Assembly: GCF_014635305.1 (NCBI RefSeq)
Contig: NZ_BMCS01000001.1
Location: forward strand, 1,612,001-1,676,000
DNA from: Williamsia phyllosphaerae
GTDB taxonomy: Bacteria > Actinomycetota > Actinomycetes > Mycobacteriales > Mycobacteriaceae
DNA length: 64,000 nt
Direction: 5' to 3'
Positions 25,004 to 32,429 of the stretch are shown piece by piece. The translations under genes were made by a program, and so were the position numbers. The first letter of the stretch is position 1. The number at the start of each line of letters is the position of its first letter. The notes under the pieces are model-generated. The model saw nothing but the letters and a program-made list of their open reading frames with translations, did no database searches and was not told where the DNA came from.

Positions 25004-26158
25004 ATGAGAGCGGTCAGTAGTTTGCGTGGGACGTTGACGGTGTCGGAGATCGCCGACCCGCGACCGGAGGCCGGGCAGTTGTTGCTGTCGGTCACGCGAT
25101 GCGGGATCTGCGGATCCGATCTGCACGCCAAAGATCACTCCGACGAGCTCGAGGACGTCATGCGTGAGGGCGGGTACACCGACTTCATGCGGCACGACAC
25201 CTCGGTTGTCTTCGGGCACGAGTTCTGCGGTGAGGTGCTCGAGACGGGCAAGGGTGTCGGAAAGCGTTTCGCCACCGGCGATCTGGTGGTGTCGTTCCCG
25301 CTGTTGCGCACCGCGGGCGCCGTGCACATGACCGGGCTGTCGCCGTTGGCGCCGGGCGGCTACGCCGAGCGCACCGTGGCCGAGGCGTCGATGAGCTTCG
25401 CCGTGCCCAACGGGCTGTCGCCGGACATCGCCGCGCTGACCGAGCCGATGACCGTCGCGTTGCACGCGGTCCGGCGCAGTGAGATCTCGAAGAAGGACGT
25501 GGCCATCGTCGTCGGTTGCGGCCCGGTCGGTCTGGCCGTGATCTGTCTGCTCAAGGCCAAGGGGGTGAACACCATTGTTGCGAGCGATTTCTCGGCCGGA
25601 CGGCGCGAGCTCGCGACCCGATGCGGCGCCGACGTCGTCGTCGATCCCGCGGTGGACTCCCCCTACTCGGCCGCGGTCACCAAGGGCATGATCACCGAAC
25701 TGCCCACGCTCTACGAGCTCGGTGTGGGATCGATGGAGAAGTTGCGAAAGATCCCCGGATGGGCGCACCTCTATCGAGCCGTGGACAAGCTGGGCGCCGC
25801 GGACCCGAAGCGGCCGGTGATCTTCGAGTGCGTCGGCGTGCCGGGGATGATCGACGGCGTCATCAGCGCGGCACCGATCGCGTCGCGGGTCGTGGTGGTG
25901 GGGGTCTGCATGGGCACCGACCAGATCCGCCCGGCGATGGCCATCGGCAAGGAGATCGACCTGCGATTCGTGTTCGGCTACACCCCGATCGAGTTCCACG
26001 ACACCCTGCACCTGCTCGCCGACGGCAAGGTGGACGCGTCGCCGTTGCACACCGGAACCGTCGGACTCGACGGCGTCCCCGCGGCGTTCGACGTCCTCGC
26101 CGGCGCCGAGAAGCACGCCAAGGTCCTGATCGATCCGAGCAGTGCGGCCGTCCTGTGA
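25004..26158 (+). CDS. Zinc-dependent alcohol dehydrogenase (MDR family)
   Basis: A 384-residue medium-chain dehydrogenase. The catalytic zinc site shows Cys in GICGSDLHAK and His-Glu in FGHEFCGE, and the cofactor motif is GCGPVGLAVI. The usual four-Cys structural zinc loop is not evident; an RHDTSVV/LLRTAGAVHM region replaces it. It oxidises an alcohol to an aldehyde or ketone with NAD(P)+. I start at the ATG at 25004 behind GACGAGG. Its stop overlaps the start of the next gene (GTGA), and it is divergent from the GntR gene, so it likely belongs to the same catabolic regulon. Confidence 0.87.
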   Translation: MRAVSSLRGTLTVSEIADPRPEAGQLLLSVTRCGICGSDLHAKDHSDELEDVMREGGYTDFMRHDTSVVFGHEFCGEVLETGKGVGKRFATGDLVVSFPLLRTAGAVHMTGLSPLAPGGYAERTVAEASMSFAVPNGLSPDIAALTEPMTVALHAVRRSEISKKDVAIVVGCGPVGLAVICLLKAKGVNTIVASDFSAGRRELATRCGADVVVDPAVDSPYSAAVTKGMITELPTLYELGVGSMEKLRKIPGWAHLYRAVDKLGAADPKRPVIFECVGVPGMIDGVISAAPIASRVVVVGVCMGTDQIRPAMAIGKEIDLRFVFGYTPIEFHDTLHLLADGKVDASPLHTGTVGLDGVPAAFDVLAGAEKHAKVLIDPSSAAVL

Positions 26159-27003
26159 GCGCCCCGACGCACCGCATCGAGTCCTTCACCCGGGACGGGC
26201 TGCGTTTCGACGTCTCCGACCGCGGACCGATCGACGGCGACGTGATCGTGCTCCTGCACGGATTTCCCGAACGTGCGAGCTGCTGGGACTCGGTGGTGCC
26301 GACACTGAACGCGCAGGGATACCGGACGCTCGCCCCCGACCAGCGCGGTTACTCACCCGGTGCGCGGCCGCCCCGCCGCCGCGACTACGCCTCGGGCGAG
26401 TTGGTGGACGACATCGCGGAGCTGATCACGGTTGCGGGCGGTCGGGCGCACGTGGTCGGTCACGACTGGGGAGCGAACATCGCATGGTCGATCGCCGCGG
26501 ACCGACCGGACCTGGTGAGGACACTGACCGCGCTGTCGGTGCCCCATCCGACCGCCTTCATCCGTGCCGCGACACGTACGCGGCAGGGCCTCAAGTCCTG
26601 GTACATGGTCTTCTTCCAGACGCCACGGGTGCCGGAGGCCTCCGCCGCGCGACCCGGCGGCCGCATGGACCGGTCGCTGCGCGCAGCCGGGATGACCGCA
26701 TCGGACGTCGAGCGGTTCCGGGCCGAGATCGTCGACTACGGCGCCCTGACCGGGGGCCTGAACTGGTACCGGGCGCTGCCCTTCACCGATCGCAAGCGGT
26801 TCGGCCGACGCGTGACGGTGCCGACGACGATGGTCTGGAGTGACGGCGACTCGTTCATCGACCGCGCCGGGGTCGAGGGGTGTGCTGACCTGGTCCGCGC
26901 GCCGTACGAACTCGTGGTGCTCGAGGGCGTCAACCACTGGATCCCCACCCAGGCCGCCGACGCGGCGGCCGACGCGATCCTCGCGCGAGCCCTGTCGGCC
27001 TGA
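26155..27003 (+). CDS. Alpha/beta hydrolase, epoxide hydrolase-like
   Basis: A 282-residue alpha/beta hydrolase. HGFPERASCW is the oxyanion-hole HGxP motif, the nucleophile Asp lies in VGHDWGANIAW and the catalytic His in VNHWIP. An Asp nucleophile in GHDWGA marks the epoxide hydrolase/haloalkane and haloacid dehalogenase branch rather than Ser esterases. The product, a diol or alcohol, could feed the overlapping zinc alcohol dehydrogenase (GTGA coupling). Epoxide hydrolase or dehalogenase cannot be separated from sequence alone. Confidence 0.85.
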   Translation: MSAPTHRIESFTRDGLRFDVSDRGPIDGDVIVLLHGFPERASCWDSVVPTLNAQGYRTLAPDQRGYSPGARPPRRRDYASGELVDDIAELITVAGGRAHVVGHDWGANIAWSIAADRPDLVRTLTALSVPHPTAFIRAATRTRQGLKSWYMVFFQTPRVPEASAARPGGRMDRSLRAAGMTASDVERFRAEIVDYGALTGGLNWYRALPFTDRKRFGRRVTVPTTMVWSDGDSFIDRAGVEGCADLVRAPYELVVLEGVNHWIPTQAADAAADAILARALSA

Positions 27004-27047
27004 CCGATGTCGGCGCAGCGCGCCGACGCCTCTGTGCGTTTGCAGGC

Positions 27048-29678
27048 ATGATCGAGAGAGTCGATCCGTCCGGATCGTGCGGCGCGGCGAGGGAGATCGA
27101 CATCGGCATCAGTCTCAGGCCACGCGGTGGTCGGCGGTTCTGGGTGCTCGTCGCCGCGGCCGTCGTCGTCGTGCTGGCCGCGGTGATCGCCGTGGTCGCC
27201 ACGACCGGCGGTGACGAGGACCCGGTCACCGAACGATCGATGACCGTCCCGGGCGTACCCGAGGCCGGACAGCCGGTCGGCCTCGACGCATCGGTGTTTC
27301 TGCCTCGCACCCGACCCGCACCGGCCGTCATGCTCGCGCACGGTTTCGGCGGGTCCAAGGCCGACCTGACCGCGCAGGCGCGGACACTCGCCGGGCGCGG
27401 CTACGTCGTGATCACCTACTCGGCGCGCGGATTCGGGGCCAGCGGCGGACTCATCCACCTCGACAACCCCGACTACGAGGTCGCCGACGCCCGCCGCCTG
27501 ATCGATCTGCTGGCCACGATGCCGGAGGTCGAGCGCGACGGACCGGGCGACCCCCGCGTCGGCGTCGCGGGCGCGTCCTACGGCGGTGCACTGGCGCTGC
27601 TGGCCGCCGGATACGACCGTCGTGTCGACGCCGTGGCCGCCGACATCACCTGGAACGACCTGTCGCAGGCGCTGTTCCCCGTCGGTGTCGACTCCCAGGG
27701 TGCCGCCGGGGTGTTCAAACAGCAGTGGGCGGGTCAACTGTTCTCGCAGGCCACGCGCATGGCGACGTCGGACGGGTGCGGGAAGTTCGCGCCCGACGTC
27801 TGCGCCGCCTACCAGGCATCCGCCGCCGCAGGAGCGCCCGACGCGAGCCTGCAGACCCTGATGCGTGCGTCGAGCCCGGCGTCGATCCTGAGTCGTATCA
27901 CCGCTCCGACGCTGCTCATCCAGGGACAGCAGGACTCGCTGTTCCCGATCGATCAGGCCGTTCGGAACGCCGAGGGCATCCGCTCGGCCGGAACCCCGGT
28001 CCGGATGCAGTGGCGCACCGGCGGCCACGATCAGCCGGGCGGGAACATCACCCCGTCCGTCGAGTCGTGGTTCTCCACGGTGTTGCAGGACAAGAGGACT
28101 CCCGATTCCGGGTTCGCCGCCGACGTCCCCGACGGTGCGCTGTCGACCGACACGGGCCGCTCGTCGGCGCGGCAGCTGACGGCGCCGTCGCTGGCCGAGG
28201 CGCAACGCCCGCGCGACGTCGCCGTGGCGGGCCCCGAGCAGACCGTGAACGCACCAGCCGGTGGCACCCCGTCAGCCATCACCGCCGTTCCCGGCATCGG
28301 AAGTCTGCTCAGTGCGGCCGCCGCGGCCACCGGCGCCGGCGCGCTGTCGGCGATCCCGGGTCAGGTCGCGGGCTTCGTGTCGGGACCGCTCGACGCCGAC
28401 ACCCTGATCGGCGGATCTTCCACAGTTCGCCTCCGGATCACCCCGCGAACCACCACGGACGCAACGCTGTTCGTATCCCTGGTCGACGTGGCACCCGACG
28501 GGCAGCGGACCCAGCCGTCCGGTCTGGTCACCCCCGTTCGACTCACCGGTCTGACGCCCGGACAACCCACCTCGGTGACCGTCGCACTGCCCACCGTGGT
28601 CCGGTCGGTGGTGTCCGGACACCGCCTGGCCGTTGCGGTCTCGACCACCGACCTCGGCTACCGGCTCCCGACCGACGCGCGCACGTACTCGGTGGCGTTG
28701 GAGTCGCCGACGCTGGCGCTGACCACCCTCACCGGGCGCGCCGAGTCGACGCCGTTCCCGTGGGGCTGGCCTGTCGTCGGTGTCATCGCGCTGCTGGCCT
28801 TGATCGCGGGCGTCAGCGTCGCGACGTGGCGCCGTCGGGCCCCGGGCGAGGCGGCGTCGGACGGAGAGGGTGTCTCGCCGATCGTGGTCGAGTCCCTGAG
28901 CAAGGAGTACGGCGACTCCTACCGTGCAGTCGACGACGTGTCGTTCCGCGTCGAGGCCGGGCAGGTCGTCGGCCTGTTGGGTCCCAACGGCGCGGGCAAG
29001 ACCACGGTTTTGCGGATGATGGTCGGCCTCATCTCGCCGACGTCCGGGCACATCCGGCTGTTCGGCGAGGAGGTCCGCGCGGGGTCGTCGGTGTTGGCGC
29101 GCGTCGGTGCGTTTATCGAGGGACCGGGCCTGCTGCCGCATCTGTCGGGTCGTCAGAACCTTGATCTGTACTGGGCGGCCACCGGCCGACCGGCCGACGA
29201 AGCCGACTTCGAGACCGCGCTGGAGATCGCCGGGCTCGGGGCGTCGGTGGATCGCAAGGTCCGCAAGTACAGCCAGGGCATGCGGCAGCGGCTGGCCATC
29301 GCCCAGGCGATGCTCGGGCTGCCGGAGTTGCTGATCCTCGACGAACCCACCAACGGTCTCGACCCGCCGCAGATCGCTGAGATGCGTGAGGTGATGCGGC
29401 GCTACGCGGCCACCGGTCGCACGGTCGTCGTCTCCAGCCACCTGCTGTCGGAGGTGGAGCAGACGTGCAGTCACGTCGTGGTGATGCACAAGGGCCGGCT
29501 GATCACGGCCGGATCGGTGGACGAACTCGCCGGCGCGGCCACGTCGACGCTCGCCGTCGACGACGTCGCCGCCGCGCAGCGGGTGCTCGAGGCCGCGGGT
29601 GTGCGTGCGGAGGTCGTCGAGTCCCGACGGCACCTCGAAGAAGCGTTCCTCGACCTGATCGGAGATGAGTCCCGATGA
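27048..29678 (+). CDS. Fusion protein: membrane-anchored alpha/beta hydrolase plus ABC exporter ATPase
   Basis: An 876-residue two-part protein. Residues about 31-53 form a membrane segment. Residues about 70-555 hold an X-Pro dipeptidyl-peptidase/CocE-like hydrolase, with AHGFGGSKAD, nucleophile Ser177 in GASYGGAL, Asp in QGQQDSLFP, His in TGGHDQPGG, then a beta-rich C-terminal domain. A second membrane segment lies at about 573-592. A complete ABC ATPase follows, with Walker A GPNGAGKT (645-652), signature YSQGMRQR and Walker B LLILDEPTNGLD. The predicted topology puts the hydrolase outside and the ATPase inside. The gene overlaps its permease partner by 4 bp (ATGA). No stop or frameshift separates the parts. 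Confidence 0.88.
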   Translation: MIERVDPSGSCGAAREIDIGISLRPRGGRRFWVLVAAAVVVVLAAVIAVVATTGGDEDPVTERSMTVPGVPEAGQPVGLDASVFLPRTRPAPAVMLAHGFGGSKADLTAQARTLAGRGYVVITYSARGFGASGGLIHLDNPDYEVADARRLIDLLATMPEVERDGPGDPRVGVAGASYGGALALLAAGYDRRVDAVAADITWNDLSQALFPVGVDSQGAAGVFKQQWAGQLFSQATRMATSDGCGKFAPDVCAAYQASAAAGAPDASLQTLMRASSPASILSRITAPTLLIQGQQDSLFPIDQAVRNAEGIRSAGTPVRMQWRTGGHDQPGGNITPSVESWFSTVLQDKRTPDSGFAADVPDGALSTDTGRSSARQLTAPSLAEAQRPRDVAVAGPEQTVNAPAGGTPSAITAVPGIGSLLSAAAAATGAGALSAIPGQVAGFVSGPLDADTLIGGSSTVRLRITPRTTTDATLFVSLVDVAPDGQRTQPSGLVTPVRLTGLTPGQPTSVTVALPTVVRSVVSGHRLAVAVSTTDLGYRLPTDARTYSVALESPTLALTTLTGRAESTPFPWGWPVVGVIALLALIAGVSVATWRRRAPGEAASDGEGVSPIVVESLSKEYGDSYRAVDDVSFRVEAGQVVGLLGPNGAGKTTVLRMMVGLISPTSGHIRLFGEEVRAGSSVLARVGAFIEGPGLLPHLSGRQNLDLYWAATGRPADEADFETALEIAGLGASVDRKVRKYSQGMRQRLAIAQAMLGLPELLILDEPTNGLDPPQIAEMREVMRRYAATGRTVVVSSHLLSEVEQTCSHVVVMHKGRLITAGSVDELAGAATSTLAVDDVAAAQRVLEAAGVRAEVVESRRHLEEAFLDLIGDESR

Positions 29679-30634
29679 CCGAGAACACCGGTGGTACGGG
29701 CGAGGTCGAAACCGGCGGGCGTGCGGCGGCCACCCGGAAGGGCGTACACGACCGGCTCGACGGCATCGGTCCGGTCCAGCCGTCGACCTTCCGCCCGGGA
29801 CGGACCCTGAGCCTGCGGGTCGAGGCGGTGCGACAGCTGCGCCGCCGACGCACGCAGGTCGCGGCGCTCCTCTTGCTGGTGCTGCCGCCCGTCATCGCCA
29901 TCGCGTTCTCGTTGAGCTCGGACGATCCATCGACCGCGGGTTCGGACGGAGGCGGTCGGCAGAATTCGGCGCTGTACGGACTGGCGACGGCGGGCGGCGC
30001 GAACTTCGCGCTCTTCACCGAGTTCGCGGCGGGGTCGTTCCTGCTCACCGTCCTCATCGCGTTGTTCTGCGGCGACACCGTCGCGAGCGACGCGGGCTGG
30101 GCGTCGTTGCGCTACCTGCTGGTGATCCCGGTGCGACGCTCACATCTGTTGCGGCAGAAGCTGTTCATCGGGTTGGCGTCGAGCGCGATCGCGCTGATCC
30201 TGTTGCCGGTGTGGGCCTATGTGGTGGGTGGGCTGTTCTTCGGGTGGGGGCCGGCGCAGTCGCCGCTGGGTGGCGAGTTCACCAACGGTGAGACGTTGCA
30301 GCGTCTGGCGATCGTCGTCGGGTACACCTTGATCCAGTCTCTGGTGATCGCTGGTTTCGCGTTCCTGCTGAGTGTGGTGACCGACGCCCCGCTCGGCGCG
30401 GTCGGTGGCGCGACGATGCTGGTCATCCTGTCGAACATCCTGGATGCGATCTCGGCGCTCGACCCGTACCGCCAGTATCTGCCGACGCACTATCAGTTCG
30501 CGTGGCTGGATGCGTTGGGGCCGAACGTGGTCTGGGAGGACATGGCGCGCGGAGCCGGTATCTCGCTGATCTACTCGTCGGTGTTGTTCGGCTTCGCGTG
30601 GTGGTGGTTCGGCCGCAAGGATGTCGTGAGCTGA
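29675..30634 (+). CDS. ABC-2 type exporter permease
   Basis: A 319-residue membrane protein with a cytoplasmic N-terminal tail and about six hydrophobic segments. It has the ABC-2 pattern LRVEAVRQLRRRRTQ before the first segment and GWASLRYLLVIPVRR in the loop after the second. It would dimerise as the translocation pore for the ATPase domain of the upstream fusion. Its stop is followed after 1 bp by a 22-bp tandem repeat array. Confidence 0.87.
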   Translation: MTENTGGTGEVETGGRAAATRKGVHDRLDGIGPVQPSTFRPGRTLSLRVEAVRQLRRRRTQVAALLLLVLPPVIAIAFSLSSDDPSTAGSDGGGRQNSALYGLATAGGANFALFTEFAAGSFLLTVLIALFCGDTVASDAGWASLRYLLVIPVRRSHLLRQKLFIGLASSAIALILLPVWAYVVGGLFFGWGPAQSPLGGEFTNGETLQRLAIVVGYTLIQSLVIAGFAFLLSVVTDAPLGAVGGATMLVILSNILDAISALDPYRQYLPTHYQFAWLDALGPNVVWEDMARGAGISLIYSSVLFGFAWWWFGRKDVVS

Positions 30635-30635
30635 T

Positions 30636-30745
30636 CCGCCGACCGTGCCGTAACCACCCGCCGACCGGGCCCTAACCACCCGCCGACCGGGCCCTAACCA
30701 CCCGTCGAGCGGGCCTTAACCACCCGCCGAGCGTGCGCTTGCGAG
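30636..30745 (+). repeat. 22-bp tandem repeat array A (four full units plus one degenerate)
   Basis: Units start at 30636, 30658, 30680, 30702 and 30724. Units 2 and 3 are identical: CCGCCGACCGGGCC followed by CTAACCAC. Units 1 and 4 differ at a few positions; unit 5 loses the TAACCAC end. Each full unit carries one TAA, and because 22 is not a multiple of 3 the TAAs fall in all three frames. There are no spacers. It begins right after the permease stop. Confidence 0.9.
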
Positions 30746-30796
30746 AAATCAGCGGAAACAATGAACCGTCGGCGCTGATCGCGCGTCGAACGCAGC

Positions 30797-31678
30797 ATGA
30801 CCATCGACGATCAGCCCTTCCGACTGAGCGACATCGGACTACCCGCATCGATGACACCGCGCGAGGTGCCGCATCATTTTCGCCGTGTGCACCGCGCGGT
30901 CTACGTCAGTCCCGGGTTGACACTCGGGCCGGTCGAGACCATCCGGGCGGCGTGGTTGAGGGCGGGTCCGGAAGCGGTGGTGGGTGGAGTCAGCGCAGCG
31001 GTCCTGCACGGGGCGACGTTCTTCGACCACGGCGACGAGGTCGAACTGGTCCGCGCCCCGACCGGCCAAGGTCGACGACGCAGTCGCGTCCGCATCGTAC
31101 GAACCGACCTCGATCCGCGAGACATCGTCGCCGTAGACGGCATGCCGGTGACCTCGGTGATCCGAACCGCATACGACCTGGGTCGCCGTGGACCCGCCTG
31201 GCTGGGTCTCGCGCACCTGGACGATCTGACTCGTTCCACCAACCTCGAGCTCGGCGTGCTGTGGCGATACGTCGTCGACCACCCGGCCGTACGAGGGATA
31301 CGCCAGATCCGTGGGCTGATCCCGTGGGTCGACCCGAACGCGGAGTCATCAGGCGAGAGTTACATGCGGCATCTCGTTCTCGCACAGGGTCTACCGCGAC
31401 CCGAAACCCAGGTGAAGGTCTTCGACGAGGCGGGGCGGACCGTCGCGAAGTTCGATCACGCGTACCGGGAGGAGAAGCTTGCTTTCGAGTTCGACGGGTT
31501 CGATTACCACTACAGCGACGAGCAACGGGCGTCTGACGCCCGACGGGATCGTGAAACGGCCCGACTCGGCTGGCACACCGAACGCCGGAACAGTGTCGAA
31601 CTCTCCAACGACCCGTTCGAGTTTCTCGGCCGGCTCGAACTTCTCCTGGAGCAACGGGCTCGCCGAAGGCGTCGTTGA
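30797..31678 (+). CDS. AbiEi-like/DUF559 protein with nuclease-like C-terminus
   Basis: A 293-residue protein. The first about 120 residues resemble the AbiEi-type (type IV antitoxin) domain common in actinobacteria: PFRLSDIGL, VHRAVYVSPG, VSAAVLHGA, VTSVIRTAYDLGRR. The C-terminal about 110 residues resemble DUF559/Vsr-like restriction-endonuclease folds, with Glu187 in GESYMRHL, Asp220 in AKFDHAY and Glu231-x-Asp233 in AFEFDGFDYH, a plausible PD-(D/E)xK-like metal site. No AbiEii toxin gene is adjacent. Arrays of 22-bp repeats bracket it on both sides in inverted orientation. Function is unknown; a nuclease role is inference. Confidence 0.78.
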   Translation: MTIDDQPFRLSDIGLPASMTPREVPHHFRRVHRAVYVSPGLTLGPVETIRAAWLRAGPEAVVGGVSAAVLHGATFFDHGDEVELVRAPTGQGRRRSRVRIVRTDLDPRDIVAVDGMPVTSVIRTAYDLGRRGPAWLGLAHLDDLTRSTNLELGVLWRYVVDHPAVRGIRQIRGLIPWVDPNAESSGESYMRHLVLAQGLPRPETQVKVFDEAGRTVAKFDHAYREEKLAFEFDGFDYHYSDEQRASDARRDRETARLGWHTERRNSVELSNDPFEFLGRLELLLEQRARRRRR

Positions 31679-31692
31679 AGCACAGTCGGCAG

Positions 31693-31802
31693 GTAGTCAG
31701 GGCCCGCTCGGCGGGTGATTACGGCCCGCTCGGCGGGTGATTACGGCACGTTCGGCGGGTGGTTTGGGCACGTTCGGCGGGTGTTTACGGCCCGCTCGGC
31801 GG
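31693..31802 (-). repeat. 22-bp tandem repeat array B (five units), inverted relative to array A
   Basis: Units start at 31693, 31715, 31737, 31759 and 31781. On the plus strand the best unit reads GTGATTACGGCC then CGCTCGGCGG; its complement matches the array A unit at most positions. The fifth unit overlaps the 3' end of the DinB gene: its last 15 bp encode PPSGP and it supplies the TAA stop. Units follow each other with no spacer. Confidence 0.9.
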
Positions 31803-32327
31803 GAAACGTTGCCCGGTCACGTCGAACAGGTGGTGCACCGGATCGTGGATGAAGTATTGGCCCAGCGTCTCGATGGTGAACACGCTGCCGTCGCCACGCC
31901 GTCCGCTCCGCCCGAGCGCATCGTCGGGTACCGACCGGAAGAGTTCGGCCAGCACCGTTGCGTCGGAATGCATCTCGTGCAGGACGGTGGCCGCGTCCTG
32001 CTCGTTGTAGCGATCGGTGACCGCGGTGGCGTCCTGATCCCAGTTCTCGAACACCGGATTGTCCTCGGTCACCATCAGATCGACGCGTGCGGCGAACCGG
32101 CGGAAGACGTCGCGGACGTGCGCGGCGTACTCCAGGGGCGACCAGGTCGAATCGTCCGGCCGCAGGTGCGGATCGCCGAAGTCGAGTGCATCGGCCCATT
32201 GGTCGGCGTTGGCGAGAACGAGGTCGGGTATGTCGCGGAAGTCGACGCGGGATGCATCCAACCCGCATGCCTCACAGGGCCTCTCCAGCACCCAGGTCCA
32301 ACTCTTCGTCTCCGGTTCGATGGGCAT
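31785..32327 (-). CDS. DinB/mycothiol-dependent enzyme-like protein
   Basis: About 180 residues of the DinB four-helix fold. His residues of the metal site are seen in EYAAHVRDVF, near the middle (VLHEMHSD) and at the C-terminus (HDPVHHLF). It starts MPIEPETKSWTWVLERPC, the usual opening of this actinobacterial subgroup, so I use the ATG at 32327 rather than GTG at 32336. Relatives include mycothiol-dependent maleylpyruvate isomerase and bacillithiol or mycothiol transferases; the substrate is unknown. Its last residues and stop codon lie inside repeat array B. Confidence 0.83.
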   Translation of the reverse strand: MPIEPETKSWTWVLERPCEACGLDASRVDFRDIPDLVLANADQWADALDFGDPHLRPDDSTWSPLEYAAHVRDVFRRFAARVDLMVTEDNPVFENWDQDATAVTDRYNEQDAATVLHEMHSDATVLAELFRSVPDDALGRSGRRGDGSVFTIETLGQYFIHDPVHHLFDVTGQRFPPSGP

Positions 32328-32429
32328 GGACGTCACAGTAGCCAGCCCAGAATCATGTCGACGGATCAGAATTGAACACCGCGCACAGTTGGCGGTGAAC
32401 TTACGAGAATTGGCCGGATCGGCGCGTTG

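Noticed and set aside
24914-26116. Extended N-terminus for the GntR regulator
   Set aside because: The upstream frame is antisense to the alcohol dehydrogenase and low in complexity; GntR homology begins only at about 24910.
30797-31678. Complete AbiE toxin-antitoxin system
   Set aside because: Only an AbiEi-like N-terminal domain is present; no AbiEii nucleotidyltransferase toxin is adjacent and the C-terminal half looks nuclease-like instead.
30636-31802. CRISPR array
   Set aside because: The 22-bp and 21-bp units are contiguous tandem repeats with no spacers, and there are no cas genes in the window.
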